Source: Pseudomonas syringae
GTDB taxonomy: Bacteria; Pseudomonadota; Gammaproteobacteria; Pseudomonadales; Pseudomonadaceae
Reading direction: 5' to 3'
Length of the DNA: 64,000 nucleotides
Assembly (NCBI RefSeq): GCF_021606685.1
Contig: NZ_WKCB01000011.1
Location: 1 to 64,000, forward strand
The notes under the pieces are model-generated. The model did no database searches. It had not been told where the DNA came from and saw only the letters and a list, made by a program, of their open reading frames with translations. Within the stretch, counting starts at the first letter, position 1. Each line of letters opens with the position of its first letter. The translations under genes were made by a program, and so were the position numbers. Positions 8,776-18,720 of this stretch are shown here, one piece after another.

Positions 8776-8842
8776 CATCGGGGGCAAGCCCCCTCCCACA
8801 GGAGTACGCATTCCAAATGTGGGAGGGGGCTTGCCCCCGATG
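8776..8842. repeat. REPIN, arms in reversed order
   Basis: CATCGGGGGCAAGCCCC arm followed after a short spacer by the GTGGGAGGGGGCTTGC arm. It lies in the purU-fdhA gap and ends 8 bp before the purU stop codon. Confidence 0.87.
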
Positions 8843-8849
8843 GCGTCAG

Positions 8850-9707
8850 TCAGAGCACCACCGTCCTATTGGCATTGAGAAACACCCGCCGCTCAATGTG
8901 ATACCCCACCGCCCGGGCCAACGTCAGCCCTTCAATATCACGCCCCTTGGCAATCAAATCCTCGGGATAGTGGCTGTGATCCACCACCTCCACACCCTGG
9001 GCGATGATCGGGCCTTCATCCAGGTCGTTGTTGATGTAATGCGCCGTGGCGCCGACCAGTTTCACCCCCTTGTTGTACGCCTGGTGATACGGCTTGGCGC
9101 CCTTGAACCCCGGCAACAACGAGTGGTGAATGTTGATCGCCTTGCCATCCAGCTTGCGGCACAGCTCCGGCGACAGCACTTGCATGTAACGCGCAAGGAT
9201 CACCAGTTCCGCGCCGGTTTCTTCAATCACCTGCCACACCTGACGCTCCTGGGACGGTTTGTCGTTGGGGTCGAGGGGGAAATGGTAGTAGGGAATCTGG
9301 TGCCAGTCGGCCAACGGTTTCAAATCAGGGTGGTTGGACACCACCGCCACCACGTCCATCGACAGTTGGCCGATGCGCTGGCGGTACAGCAGGTCGTTCA
9401 GACAGTGATCGGCCTTGGAGACCATGATCACCACTTTTGGCCGGTAGTTCGGCGCCGTCAGCTCGAAGATCATGCCAAAGGCTTCGCCGCGCGTGGCCAG
9501 GCCATCGCGAAAAGCCTGCTCATCGAAGCCGTCGGGCTGACGAAATTCGACACGAATAAAAAAACGCCCCGAGAGGCGGTCATCGAACGAATGGTGCTCG
9601 GTGACGTAGCAACCCTGCTCGAACAGGTAGCGGGTGACCGCGTCCACCGTGCCGAGCACGCTGGGGCAGTCGGCGGTCAAAATCCATGTATCGGGTGCGC
9701 GGCTCAT
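8850..9707 (-). CDS. purU: Formyltetrahydrofolate deformylase
   Basis: Hydrolyses 10-formyl-THF to formate and THF (285 residues). An N-terminal ACT regulatory domain occupies roughly residues 1-85. The C-terminal formyltransferase-fold domain contains the catalytic INIHHSLLPGFKGAKPYHQA segment and the downstream DEGPIIAQ motif. Next to the sox genes it probably balances the folate one-carbon pool during betaine breakdown and recycles THF for sarcosine oxidase and GlyA. This is likely the second, catabolic purU copy of the genome (compare purU2 of P. aeruginosa). Confidence 0.94.
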   Translation of the reverse strand: MSRAPDTWILTADCPSVLGTVDAVTRYLFEQGCYVTEHHSFDDRLSGRFFIRVEFRQPDGFDEQAFRDGLATRGEAFGMIFELTAPNYRPKVVIMVSKADHCLNDLLYRQRIGQLSMDVVAVVSNHPDLKPLADWHQIPYYHFPLDPNDKPSQERQVWQVIEETGAELVILARYMQVLSPELCRKLDGKAINIHHSLLPGFKGAKPYHQAYNKGVKLVGATAHYINNDLDEGPIIAQGVEVVDHSHYPEDLIAKGRDIEGLTLARAVGYHIERRVFLNANRTVVL

Positions 9708-9726
9708 AATCGAATCCTCATGCCTG

Positions 9727-9838
9727 TGTGGCGAGGGGGCTTGCCCCCGTTGGGCTGCGAAGCAGCCCTGAAATCAGCCAAGCGGGTCTTTCATTGGGAC
9801 CGCTGCGCGGTCCAACGGGGGCAAGCCCCCTCGCCACA
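9727..9838. repeat. REPIN, TGTGGCGAGGGGGCTTGCCC type
   Basis: Long palindrome with outer arms TGTGGCGAGGGGGCTTGCCC and complement, and inner hairpin arms GGGCTGCGAAGCAGCCC and GGACCGCTGCGCGGTCC. It fills most of the gap between soxG and purU. Confidence 0.85.
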
Positions 9839-9864
9839 ACGGCCCTCTGGTCACAAATGCGCGG

Positions 9865-10497
9865 TCAGGCTTGAACGCTTAGGCCGAATTCGGCCGAGGC
9901 ATCCTGCAGCCACAACCACCAGTAATCCGAGAAGCTGCGACGGATCACCAGTTCCCAGGTGTCTTCAGCCGTGTGGCGGATCACCAGTTGCGACTTGGCG
10001 AACACCGTGCCCACCGCCTTGCCCACCGGGAAGGTGTTGGGGTGCACGTCGTAGCTGGTGGACTTCATCAGCACGTCGCGCACGTTCGGGCCGCTGAGTT
10101 CGAGGATCTGCTGGCCGCCGCTGACGTTGACGATCTGGATATGCAGGTCGCCCAGGGCAGCCCGCAGGTTTTGTTCGGCGGCAAATTCTTCACCACTTGG
10201 CACGATCAGCAGCCACTCATCCGGCCCGAGCCATTGCAGGCTGGTTTCGCCCTTGACGATGACCTGCAGGGCGCCAGGCAGCTCGATGCCGAGGGCCTTG
10301 TGCACGCCGGCGGCGAACGCTGCATCGTGGCCATCGCCACGAAGGGTCAGGTGGCCGAGGAGTTTCTTTTCACGCACGGTTACGCCGGCGTTCTTGCGGC
10401 CCTTGCCGACCAGGCTGGCGAGGTCGGCATGGTGCAGCGACGACTCGGCCTTGGCGCCGGTGGTGGGGCGTTGTTGGTAAACGTTGGCTGCTGTCAT
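9865..10497 (-). CDS. soxG: Sarcosine oxidase, gamma subunit
   Basis: Smallest flavin-free structural subunit (210 residues) of heterotetrameric sarcosine oxidase. Its fold relates to the GcvT/YgfZ family; recognisable parts include LQWLGPDEWLLI, a central GGQQILELSGPNVRDVLMK block and RSFSDYWWLWLQDA at the C-terminus. It follows soxA on the same strand, but a 130-bp gap holding a REPIN separates them, in contrast to the tight soxD-soxA overlap. This predicts uneven expression unless the transcript reads through. Confidence 0.93.
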   Translation of the reverse strand: MTAANVYQQRPTTGAKAESSLHHADLASLVGKGRKNAGVTVREKKLLGHLTLRGDGHDAAFAAGVHKALGIELPGALQVIVKGETSLQWLGPDEWLLIVPSGEEFAAEQNLRAALGDLHIQIVNVSGGQQILELSGPNVRDVLMKSTSYDVHPNTFPVGKAVGTVFAKSQLVIRHTAEDTWELVIRRSFSDYWWLWLQDASAEFGLSVQA

Positions 10498-10537
10498 AAA
10501 GCACCTGTTCTGAATTCTGTGGTGACTGTTCTGGCCT

Positions 10538-10610
10538 CATCGGGGGCAAGCCCCCTCCCACCTTTGAATGTATTCACACATCAAAATGTGGGAGGGGCTT
10601 GCTCCCAATG
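10538..10610. repeat. REPIN inside the sox operon
   Basis: Inverted arms CATCGGGGGCAAGCCCCC and GTGGGAGGGGCTTGCTCCC, 22 bp apart. The right arm has diverged (one G lost; TGCTCCC for TGCCCCC). It sits between soxA and soxG. Confidence 0.85.
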
Positions 10611-10626
10611 GCCGCGCCGCGGTCTA

Positions 10627-13600
10627 TCAGATGTTCTGCCGATCACCCTTAGGATCAAAGAACACCGAAGACACAATCTCCGCCTCGATCACGCTGCCAT
10701 CCGCTTGCGGCGAGAACACCCGCTCACCGATGCGCTTCAAGCCGCCCTTCACCACCGCCAGTGCGAACGAATAACCCAGCGAGTTATGCGCGTAGCTTGA
10801 GGTGACGTGGCCGACCATCTTCATCGGGATCGACTGCTTGGCGTCGAACACCAGCTGCGCGCCTTCCGGCAGCCATACAGTCGGATCAATCGGCTTCAAG
10901 CCCACCAGCTGCTTACGCTCTTCACGCACGCAGTCTTCACGGTTCATGCCACGCCAGCCGATCCACGAGAACGGCTTGGTACGGCCCACACACCAGCCCA
11001 TGTTCAGGTCGTCCGGGGTCATCGAGCCGTCGGTGTCCTGGCCGACGATGATGAAGCCCTTCTCGGCCCGCAGTACGTGCATGGTTTCGGTGCCGTACGG
11101 GGTCAGGTTGTATTTTTTGCCGGCCTCGACGATTTGCTCCAGCACGCCCATGGCGTAGTCGGCCTGCACGTTGACTTCGTACGACAGCTCGCCGGTAAAC
11201 GAGATACGGAACACCCGCGCCGGTACGCCGCCGACCAGGCCTTCTTTCCAGGTCATGAACGGGAAGCCGTCCTTGTCCAGGTCGATGTCGGTGACTTCGC
11301 TCAACAGCTTGCGGCTGTTGGGGCCGGACAGGGTCATGGTCGCCCAGTGGTCGGTGACCGAGGTGAAGTACACCTTGAGGTCTGGCCATTCGGTCTGTTG
11401 GTAGATTTCCAGCCACTGCAGCACACGGGCGGCACCGCCGGTGGTGGTGGTCATCAGGAAGTGGTTGTCGGCGAGGCAGGCAGTGACGCCGTCGTCGAAG
11501 ACCATGCCGTCTTCCTTGCACATCAGGCCGTAGCGCGCCTTGCCCACGTCGAGCTTGGTCCAGGCGTTGCTGTAGATGCGGTTGAGGAACTCACGCGCGT
11601 CCGGGCCCTGGATGTCGATCTTGCCGAGGGTGGACGCATCGAGCAGGCCGACGCTGTCGCGCACGGCCAGGCATTCGCGTTTCACCGCGGCGTGCAGGTC
11701 TTCGCCGTTGCGCGGGAAGTACCAGGGCCGTTTCCACTGGCCGACGTCTTCAAACTCGGCGCCGTTTTTCACGTGCCAGGCGTGCAGCGCGGTGTAGCGC
11801 ACCGGCTCGAAAATGTGCCCACAGTGGCGCCCCGCCACGGCGCCGAAGGTGACCGGCGTGTAGTTGGGGCGGAACATGGTGGTGCCCATCTGCGGGATGG
11901 TCACGTTCAGCGAGCGCGCGGCGATGGCCAGGCCGTTGACGTTACCCAGCTTGCCCTGGTCGGTGCCGAAGCCCAGCGCGGTGTAGCGTTTGACGTGTTC
12001 GACCGACTCGAAACCTTCACGGGTCGCCAGTTCGATGGCGGCGGCGGTCACGTCGTTTTGCAGGTCGACAAATTGCTTGGGCGCCCGTGCAGTAGGCTTA
12101 TCGTGCGGCACTTGGTACACCGCGAGCGTCGGCTCTTCCAGCCGGCTCAAGGCTTTTGGCAACGTACCTTCCACCGGCGCGAAACCGGCTTCACTGGCTG
12201 CGCGCACGCCGCCTTCAAAACCATCTGCCAGGGAATCGCCGAGACCATAGACGCCATTGATGCCACCGACGCACACGCGTTTCTGCGGCGCTTCACCGGG
12301 TACAAACCCGAGGATGTCTTCACGCCAGGTCGGCTTGCCGCCCAAGTGCGAGGCCAGGTGGACCACCGGGCTGTAGCCGCCGGAGCTGGCCACCAGGTCG
12401 CATTCCAGCCACTCGCCTGGGCTGGTGACTTTGTGCGCGTTCACATCGATCGCGGCCACGCGGGCAGCGGTGACGTGCTTGCTGCCACGCGCTTCGATCA
12501 CGGCGCTGCCGGTGAGGATGCGAATGCCTTTGGCGCGCGCTTCTTCCACCAGCGCGCCGCGTGGGTTGTGGCGCACATCGGCCACGGCGACCACTTGCAG
12601 GCCCGCATCCAGCCAGTCCAGTGCAACGCGGTAGGCGTGGTCGTTGTTGGTCGACAGCACCAGTTTTTTGCCCGGTGCCACGCCGTAGCGGCGCACGTAG
12701 GTGGAGACGGCACCGGCCAGCATGTTGCCCGGCACGTCGTTGTTGCCGTACACCAGCGGGCGCTCGCACGCACCGGTCGCAAGCACCACACGCTTGGCGC
12801 GCACCCGGTGGATGCGCTGGCGCACTACGCCAATCGGCGCGCGGTCACCGAGGTGGTCGGTGAGGCGTTCGTGAATGGTCAGGAAGTTATGGTCGTGGTA
12901 GCCGTTGACGGTGGCGCGGGGCAGCAGCACCACGTCCGGCAAGGTCTTGAGTTCTGCGATCACGCTGGCGACCCATTCCGCCGCGGGCTTGCCGTCGAGG
13001 CTTTCGCGCGAATCCAGCAAGGACCCGCCGAACTCTTCCTGCTCATCGGCGAGGATCACGCGGGCACCGCTGCGTGCAGCCGCCAGTGCAGCGGCCAGGC
13101 CGGCAGGGCCTGCGCCCACCACCAGCACGTCGCAGTGACGGTTGAAGTTGTCGTAGGTGTCCGGATCGTTCTCGGTCGGCGAGCGGCCCAGGCCAGCCGC
13201 CTTGCGGATGTACTTCTCGTACGTCATCCAGAACGACTGCGGATACATGAAGGTTTTGTAGTAGAAGCCCGGCGGCATCAGCTTGCCGCCGACCTTGCCG
13301 AGGATGCCCATCACGTCGTTGTTGACGTTCGGCCAGCCGTTGGTGCTGGTGGCGACCAAGCCTTGGTACAGCGCTTGTTGCGTGGCGCGCACGTTGGGGA
13401 TTTGCGTGGCTTCGGTGGCGCCGATCTGCAGCACCGCGTTCGGCTCTTCGGCGCCGGCAGCAAAGATGCCGCGAGGGCGCGAATACTTGAAGCTGCGACC
13501 GATGATGTCGACGCCATTGGCCAGCAAGGCCGCGGCCAGGGTGTCGCCTTCAAAGCCCTTGTAGCTCTGGCCGTTGAAGGTAAACGTGAGGACTTTATTA

Positions 13601-13644
13601 CGGTCGATGCGGCCACCGTTGGACAGGCGATTGGTCTGGCTCAT
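10627..13644 (-). CDS. soxA: Sarcosine oxidase, alpha subunit
   Basis: Large subunit (1005 residues) of the enzyme converting sarcosine, O2 and THF to glycine, H2O2 and 5,10-methylene-THF. Residues ~15-100 are the ferredoxin-like N-terminal domain. An NAD-binding Rossmann domain begins at DVLVVGAGPAGLAAALAAAR (~174). The C-terminal ~380 residues form the GcvT-like folate domain that captures the methyl-derived carbon. Its ATG overlaps the soxD stop (ATGA, 13641-13644). The full length matches Stenotrophomonas and Pseudomonas TsoxA. Confidence 0.96.
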   Translation of the reverse strand: MSQTNRLSNGGRIDRNKVLTFTFNGQSYKGFEGDTLAAALLANGVDIIGRSFKYSRPRGIFAAGAEEPNAVLQIGATEATQIPNVRATQQALYQGLVATSTNGWPNVNNDVMGILGKVGGKLMPPGFYYKTFMYPQSFWMTYEKYIRKAAGLGRSPTENDPDTYDNFNRHCDVLVVGAGPAGLAAALAAARSGARVILADEQEEFGGSLLDSRESLDGKPAAEWVASVIAELKTLPDVVLLPRATVNGYHDHNFLTIHERLTDHLGDRAPIGVVRQRIHRVRAKRVVLATGACERPLVYGNNDVPGNMLAGAVSTYVRRYGVAPGKKLVLSTNNDHAYRVALDWLDAGLQVVAVADVRHNPRGALVEEARAKGIRILTGSAVIEARGSKHVTAARVAAIDVNAHKVTSPGEWLECDLVASSGGYSPVVHLASHLGGKPTWREDILGFVPGEAPQKRVCVGGINGVYGLGDSLADGFEGGVRAASEAGFAPVEGTLPKALSRLEEPTLAVYQVPHDKPTARAPKQFVDLQNDVTAAAIELATREGFESVEHVKRYTALGFGTDQGKLGNVNGLAIAARSLNVTIPQMGTTMFRPNYTPVTFGAVAGRHCGHIFEPVRYTALHAWHVKNGAEFEDVGQWKRPWYFPRNGEDLHAAVKRECLAVRDSVGLLDASTLGKIDIQGPDAREFLNRIYSNAWTKLDVGKARYGLMCKEDGMVFDDGVTACLADNHFLMTTTTGGAARVLQWLEIYQQTEWPDLKVYFTSVTDHWATMTLSGPNSRKLLSEVTDIDLDKDGFPFMTWKEGLVGGVPARVFRISFTGELSYEVNVQADYAMGVLEQIVEAGKKYNLTPYGTETMHVLRAEKGFIIVGQDTDGSMTPDDLNMGWCVGRTKPFSWIGWRGMNREDCVREERKQLVGLKPIDPTVWLPEGAQLVFDAKQSIPMKMVGHVTSSYAHNSLGYSFALAVVKGGLKRIGERVFSPQADGSVIEAEIVSSVFFDPKGDRQNI

Positions 13645-13943
13645 ACCTTCTCTCCAGCAGCCTTGGCGGTGAATTGCGGCTTGGTGCCGATCTTGTAGGT
13701 TTCAAGAATTTCGTAGGTCAGGGTGTCGCGGGTCGCGTTGAAGTACTGGCGGCAACCGGCGGCGTGAATCCACAACTCGTGGTGCAGGCCGCGCGGGTTG
13801 TCGCGGAAGAACATGTAGTCGCCCCACTCCTCATCGGTGCAGGCGTTCGGGTCCAGCGGGCGCGGGATGTGCGCTTGGCCGGACGCGTGGAATTCCTCTT
13901 CGGAGCGCAGTTCGCCACAGTGAGGACAGAAGATATGCAACAT
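13641..13943 (-). CDS. soxD: Sarcosine oxidase, delta subunit
   Basis: Small zinc-binding subunit (100 residues). The N-terminal FCPHCGELR places Cys6 and Cys9; a further Cys in HAAGCRQYF (~64) completes the usual Zn site together with a His. It is translationally coupled to soxA by a 4-bp overlap and follows soxB by 15 bp. Its role is structural, holding the alpha-beta interface. Confidence 0.95.
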   Translation of the reverse strand: MLHIFCPHCGELRSEEEFHASGQAHIPRPLDPNACTDEEWGDYMFFRDNPRGLHHELWIHAAGCRQYFNATRDTLTYEILETYKIGTKPQFTAKAAGEKV

Positions 13944-13958
13944 AGGGAATTTCTCCTG

Positions 13959-15209
13959 TTAGTGGGCGACGGCCGCAGCGCCGTGTTCGTCGATCAATGC
14001 ACCGTTGTGGAAACGGTCGATGGAAAAAGGTGCGGCCAACGGGTGCATTTCACCCTTGGCCAGGCTGGCGGCAAACACGTTGCCTGAGCCCGGCGTGGCC
14101 TTGAAGCCACCGGTGCCCCAACCGCAGTTGAAGAACATGTTCGGTACCGGGGTCTTGGAGATGATCGGGCACGCATCCGGCGTGGTGTCGACGATGCCGC
14201 CCCACTGACGGTTCATGCGTACGCGCGACAGCACCGGGAACATCTCGACGATGGCCTGGATCGTGTGTTCGATCACCGGGTACGAGCCGCGCTGGCCGTA
14301 GCCGTTGTAGCCGTCGATACCGGCGCCGATCACCAGGTCGCCCTTGTCGGACTGGCTGATGTAACCGTGCACGGCGTTGGACATGATCACGCTGTCGATA
14401 ATCGGCTTGATCGGCTCCGACACCAACGCTTGCAGCGGGTGGGATTCAATCGGCAGGCGGAACCCGGCGAGCGAAGCCATGTGCCCGGAGTTACCGGCGG
14501 TCACCACACCGACGCGCTTGGCGCCGATAAAGCCCTTGTTGGTTTCCACGCCGATGCACACGCCGTTTTCCTTGCGAAAGCCGATCACTTCGGTCTGCTG
14601 GATCAGGTCCACGCCGAGGGCGTCGGCGGCACGCGCAAAGCCCCAGGCCACAGCGTCGTGACGGGCCACGCCGCCGCGCCGTTGCACGGTGGCGCCGAGC
14701 ACTGGGTAGCGGGTGTTTTTCGAGCAATCGAGGTACGGAATTTCGTCGGCCACTTGCTTGGCATTCAGCAGTTCGCCGTCCACACCGTTGAGGCGGTTGG
14801 CGCTGACGCGGCGCTCGGAATCCCGGATGTCCTGCAGGGTGTGGCACAGGTTGTAGACGCCACGCTGGGAGAACATCACGTTGTAGTTGAGGTCCTGGGA
14901 CAGGCCTTCCCACAGTTTCATCGCGTGCTCGTACAGGTGCGCCGACTCGTCCCACAGGTAGTTGGAGCGCACGATGGTGGTATTACGCGCGGTGTTACCG
15001 CCGCCCAGCCAGCCTTTCTCGACCACGGCCACGTTGGTGATGCCGTGCTCCTTGGCCAGGTAGTAAGCGGTCGCCAGACCATGCCCGCCGCCGCCGACGA
15101 TGACCACGTCGTAGACCTTTTTGGGGGTCGGCGTGCGCCACATCTTCTGCCAGTTTTCGTGGTGGCTGAGGGAGTGCTTGAAGAGGCCGAAGCCCGAGTA
15201 GCGTTGCAT
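13959..15209 (-). CDS. soxB: Sarcosine oxidase, beta subunit
   Basis: Catalytic flavoprotein subunit (416 residues) that oxidises sarcosine. The FAD motif [20 protein letters not shown] begins near residue 33. The conserved ARHDAVAW motif with His184 is where FMN is covalently bound in this family. The ATG at 15209 is 8 bp after GGAG; an ATG at 15215 is too close to that site, so 15209 is preferred. It lies 22 bp downstream of glyA in the same operon. Confidence 0.95.
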   Translation of the reverse strand: MQRYSGFGLFKHSLSHHENWQKMWRTPTPKKVYDVVIVGGGGHGLATAYYLAKEHGITNVAVVEKGWLGGGNTARNTTIVRSNYLWDESAHLYEHAMKLWEGLSQDLNYNVMFSQRGVYNLCHTLQDIRDSERRVSANRLNGVDGELLNAKQVADEIPYLDCSKNTRYPVLGATVQRRGGVARHDAVAWGFARAADALGVDLIQQTEVIGFRKENGVCIGVETNKGFIGAKRVGVVTAGNSGHMASLAGFRLPIESHPLQALVSEPIKPIIDSVIMSNAVHGYISQSDKGDLVIGAGIDGYNGYGQRGSYPVIEHTIQAIVEMFPVLSRVRMNRQWGGIVDTTPDACPIISKTPVPNMFFNCGWGTGGFKATPGSGNVFAASLAKGEMHPLAAPFSIDRFHNGALIDEHGAAAVAH

Positions 15210-15231
15210 AGTCATTACTCCAAAACCGCGC

Positions 15232-16485
15232 TCAGCGATAAACCGGGAAATCAGCGCACAGGGCAGACACGTGCTTGGCCACGTTGGCCTCGACATCGGC
15301 GTCGCCGAGGTTGTCGAGGATGTCGCAGATCCAGCCCGCCAGTTCGATGCACTGCGCCACTTTGAAACCGCGCGTGGTCACCGCCGGGGTGCCAATGCGC
15401 AGGCCCGAGGTCACGAAGGGCGACTGCGGGTCATTCGGCACGGCGTTCTTGTTGACGGTGATGTGGGCACGGCCGAGAGCAGCGTCCGCCTCTTTGCCGG
15501 TGAGGCCCTGACGGATCAGGCTGACCAGGAACAGGTGGTTATCGGTGCCGCCGGACACCACGTCGTAGCCGCGTTTGATGAACACGCTGGCCATGGCCTG
15601 GGCGTTGTCGATCACTTGTTGCTGGTAGACCTTGAAGCCGGGCTCGGCCGCTTCCTTGAAGCACACGGCCTTGCCGGCGATCACGTGCATCAGCGGGCCG
15701 CCCTGGGCGCCGGGAAATACCGCGGCATTCAGTTTCTTCTCGATCTCTTCGTTGGCCTTGGCCAGGATCAAGCCGCCACGCGGGCCGCGCAGGGTCTTGT
15801 GGGTCGTAGTGGTGACCACGTCGGCGTACGGCAGCGGGTTCGGGTACAGGCCGGCAGCAACCAGGCCGGCGACGTGGGCCATGTCGACGAACAGCAGCGC
15901 ACCGACCTTGTCGGCGATCGCACGGAAACGTGGGAAATCCAGGGTCTTGGAGTAGGCAGAAAAACCGGCCACGACCATTTTCGGCTTGTGCTCCACGGCC
16001 AGGCGCTCGACTTCGTCGTAGTCGATCAGGCCGGTGTCGGTGTTGATGCCGTACTGCACGGCGTTGTACAGCTTGCCCGAGGACGACACTTTGGCGCCGT
16101 GGGTCAGGTGGCCGCCGTGAGCCAGGCTCATGCCCAGAATGGTGTCACCGGCGTTCAGCAGCGCCAGGTACACCGCGCTGTTGGCGGAGGAGCCGGAGTG
16201 CGGCTGCACGTTGGCGTAATCGGCACCGAACAGTTGTTTGGCGCGCTCGATGGCCAGGGCTTCGACCTTGTCCACATGCTCGCAGCCGCCGTAGTAGCGC
16301 TTGCCTGGGTAGCCTTCGGCGTATTTGTTGGTGAGGCCGCTGCCCTGGGCTTCCATCACGCGTTTGCTGGTGTAGTTCTCTGACGCGATCAGCTCGATAT
16401 GATCTTCCTGACGCTGCTCTTCGGCATTCATCGCCGCCAGCAGTGCGTCGTCATATCCCTGGATCTGGTCTTTTTTGCTGAACAT
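15232..16485 (-). CDS. glyA: Serine hydroxymethyltransferase
   Basis: PLP enzyme (417 residues) that joins glycine with the methylene-THF produced by sarcosine oxidase to give serine. The PLP lysine is in [15 protein letters not shown] (about residue 229). Other family blocks ([34 protein letters not shown]) are intact. It is the first gene of glyA-soxB-soxD-soxA-soxG-purU-fdhA. The preceding 236 bp hold a 12-bp perfect palindrome (GCTGGCGCCAGC, 16549-16560) and a REPIN. It is probably the catabolic glyA copy (glyA1 in P. aeruginosa). Confidence 0.96.
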   Translation of the reverse strand: MFSKKDQIQGYDDALLAAMNAEEQRQEDHIELIASENYTSKRVMEAQGSGLTNKYAEGYPGKRYYGGCEHVDKVEALAIERAKQLFGADYANVQPHSGSSANSAVYLALLNAGDTILGMSLAHGGHLTHGAKVSSSGKLYNAVQYGINTDTGLIDYDEVERLAVEHKPKMVVAGFSAYSKTLDFPRFRAIADKVGALLFVDMAHVAGLVAAGLYPNPLPYADVVTTTTHKTLRGPRGGLILAKANEEIEKKLNAAVFPGAQGGPLMHVIAGKAVCFKEAAEPGFKVYQQQVIDNAQAMASVFIKRGYDVVSGGTDNHLFLVSLIRQGLTGKEADAALGRAHITVNKNAVPNDPQSPFVTSGLRIGTPAVTTRGFKVAQCIELAGWICDILDNLGDADVEANVAKHVSALCADFPVYR

Positions 16486-16627
16486 CGCGTCTCTCCCAGC
16501 CTTTCGTATTGTTAAGGCCCGTGCAGAGCCCTTTGATGCGATGGTAGGGCTGGCGCCAGCAGGTCAAATGCCTACGGACGCCACGCAAAGGTGCGTTTAC
16601 GACATTGCCGAAATAACACCGAACAAA

Positions 16628-16717
16628 TGTGGGAGGGGGCTTGCCCCCGATGACAGTGGATCAGCTTGCAGATGCAGTGGCTGACACTCTGCTATCGGGG
16701 GCAAGCCCCCTCCCACA
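16628..16717. repeat. REPIN, GTGGGAGGGGGCTTGC type
   Basis: Paired inverted REP arms 16628-16651 and 16694-16717. It ends 4 bp before the TraX-family stop codon and lies upstream of glyA. Confidence 0.88.
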
Positions 16718-16721
16718 GGGG

Positions 16722-17471
16722 TTAGGCGATGACCTGACGGACCAATAGCAGCAGGAGGAAGTGCAGTGGATAAAGGGCATAAGCCCAGCGGCGCATAGCG
16801 GGCGGCCTGGTATTTTTCGCCTGTCGCAATAAGACCAATCCCGCCAATGGCGCAATCAGGCAGGCAGCCAATCCCATCAGCGCCACCGGCGTGCCGCTAC
16901 TGAGCAAAATCTGCCATTGGTTGGCGGCCACACACACCAAGCCCGGCAACACGCTGAAATACCATGGGCGGCTGAATACCAGCAGCAGCGCCAGCGGCAG
17001 CAATACACCGAAAAACCCGAACATCAGCTGAGCGGAAAACACTGCGCCCAATGCGAGGGCAATCACCGCCAATCCTCGATCAAACAGCGCCTTCTGCTGC
17101 CATCCTCTGGCAATCAACAACCCAAGCGCCAAGGTCGGCAACACGTTCAACGTATCGGCATCGTCGATAAACAGCCGGTACGGCACTTCGCTGATCACAC
17201 TGAACAGCAGCAGCCAGCCGAGGTAGCGCCATTGGCCGGTCACGGGCGCATTCCGGACGCGGTGCAGGTTCGCCGCAATCGCCAGGCAAAACCACGGGAA
17301 CGCCAGGCGCCCCGGCACGTACAGGCCGTCCAGGCTCAAACCGACATAACGCAAGTGGTCCAGCACCATGCTCAGCAGCGCCAGCCACTTGAGCAAATCC
17401 AGGGCGCCATCGCGGACGCGTCCGACAGGCATCGTTTCAGTACCGTGCATAATTCCCCAGTGACTTTGCAT
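16722..17471 (-). CDS. TraX family membrane protein
   Basis: Integral membrane protein of 249 residues with about eight hydrophobic helices. It starts DLLKWLALLSMVLDHLRYVG and contains GRLAFPWFCLAIA, the family signature around the conserved D-H and R-x-AFP residues. The C-terminus ends YALYPLHFLLLLLVRQ, the YxxYPxHF motif of TraX proteins. TraX acetylates F-pilin in conjugative plasmids, but chromosomal homologues like this lie outside transfer regions and belong to the broader acyltransferase-3-like group. No pilin is nearby, so the acyl acceptor is unknown. It is divergent from ltaE, 69 bp apart. Confidence 0.85.
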   Translation of the reverse strand: MQSHWGIMHGTETMPVGRVRDGALDLLKWLALLSMVLDHLRYVGLSLDGLYVPGRLAFPWFCLAIAANLHRVRNAPVTGQWRYLGWLLLFSVISEVPYRLFIDDADTLNVLPTLALGLLIARGWQQKALFDRGLAVIALALGAVFSAQLMFGFFGVLLPLALLLVFSRPWYFSVLPGLVCVAANQWQILLSSGTPVALMGLAACLIAPLAGLVLLRQAKNTRPPAMRRWAYALYPLHFLLLLLVRQVIA

Positions 17472-17540
17472 TTACAGTGCGTGCGCACCCGCGACAATCT
17501 TGGTTACAGTGCGCACCAACATCGACCACAGGAATGGGCC

Positions 17541-18581
17541 ATGACCGACAAGAGCCAACAATTCGCCAGTGACAACTATTCCGGCATCTGCCCGGAAGCC
17601 TGGGCCGCCATGGAACAAGCCAACCAGGGCCATCAGCGCGCCTACGGCGATGATGAATGGACCCACCGCGCCGCCGACGGTTTCCGCAACCTGTTCGAAA
17701 CCGACTGCGAAGTGTTCTTCGCCTTCAACGGTACGGCCGCCAACTCCCTGGCGCTGTCCTCTTTGTGCCAGAGCTACCATAGCGTGATTTGCTCGGAAAC
17801 CGCCCACGTCGAAACCGACGAATGCGGCGCGCCGGAGTTTTTCTCCAACGGCTCCAAGCTGCTCACCGCGCGCACTGAAAACGGCAAGCTGACCCCGGAG
17901 TCGATCCGCGAGATCGCCCTCAAGCGCCAGGATATCCATTACCCAAAACCGCGCGTGGTTACCCTCACCCAGGCCACCGAAGTCGGCAGCGTGTACACCC
18001 CGGAAGAAATCCGCGCGATCAGCGCGACCTGCAAGGAGCTGGGCCTGAACCTGCACATGGACGGCGCGCGCTTCTCCAACGCCTGCGCGTTCCTCGGTTG
18101 CTCGCCGGCCGACCTGACCTGGAAAGCCGGCGTGGACGTGCTGTGTTTTGGCGGCACGAAAAACGGCATGGCGGTGGGTGAGGCGATCCTGTTCTTCAAC
18201 CACAAACTGGCTGAAGACTTCGACTACCGCTGCAAACAGGCCGGCCAATTGGCCTCGAAAATGCGTTTCCTCTCCGCGCCCTGGGTGGGCCTGCTGGAAA
18301 ACGACGCCTGGCTCAAACACGCCCGCCACGCCAACCACTGCGCGCAGTTGCTGAGCAGCCTGGTGGCGGATATTCCCGGCGTGGAATTGATGTTCCCGGT
18401 ACAGGCCAATGGCGTGTTCCTGCAGCTCTCGGAAGCCGCCATCGAAGCGTTGACGGCCAAGGGCTGGCGTTTCTACACCTTCATCGGCAAAGGCGGCGCG
18501 CGCTTCATGTGTGCGTGGGACACCGAGGAAGAGCGCGTGCGCGAATTGGCGGCAGACATCCGGGAAGTGATGGGCGCCTGA
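17541..18581 (+). CDS. ltaE: Low-specificity L-threonine aldolase
   Basis: PLP-dependent aldolase (346 residues) cleaving L-threonine/allo-threonine to glycine and acetaldehyde. Key segments: GTAANSLAL phosphate loop; HMDGARFSNA with the PLP-contacting Asp and Arg; Lys207 in FGGTKNG as Schiff-base lysine. A GGAATG ribosome site precedes the chosen ATG. It sits between the sox and gbc genes as in P. aeruginosa (PA5413), feeding or draining the glycine pool produced from betaine. Confidence 0.93.
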   Translation: MTDKSQQFASDNYSGICPEAWAAMEQANQGHQRAYGDDEWTHRAADGFRNLFETDCEVFFAFNGTAANSLALSSLCQSYHSVICSETAHVETDECGAPEFFSNGSKLLTARTENGKLTPESIREIALKRQDIHYPKPRVVTLTQATEVGSVYTPEEIRAISATCKELGLNLHMDGARFSNACAFLGCSPADLTWKAGVDVLCFGGTKNGMAVGEAILFFNHKLAEDFDYRCKQAGQLASKMRFLSAPWVGLLENDAWLKHARHANHCAQLLSSLVADIPGVELMFPVQANGVFLQLSEAAIEALTAKGWRFYTFIGKGGARFMCAWDTEEERVRELAADIREVMGA

Positions 18582-18599
18582 ATTCAGCACTGAACAAAA

Positions 18600-18688
18600 T
18601 GTGGGAGGGGGCTTGCTCCCGATAGCGGTCTTTCAGTCACTGCATCAGTGACTGTTCCACTGCCATCGGGAGCAAGCCCCCTCCCACA
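18600..18688. repeat. REPIN, TGCTCCCGAT subtype
   Basis: Inverted REP arms GTGGGAGGGGGCTTGCTCCC and complement. It lies between the convergent ends of ltaE and gbcB, a likely bidirectional terminator position. Confidence 0.88.
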
Positions 18689-18720
18689 TTTGACCGTGCC
18701 CGCTTGAGCGGTTTCGCCGA

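Noticed and set aside
10807..13698. A 963-residue open frame on the plus strand opposite soxA
   Set aside because: Mirror of soxA codon structure (Val/His/Gln-rich), no domain signature; soxA is unambiguous.
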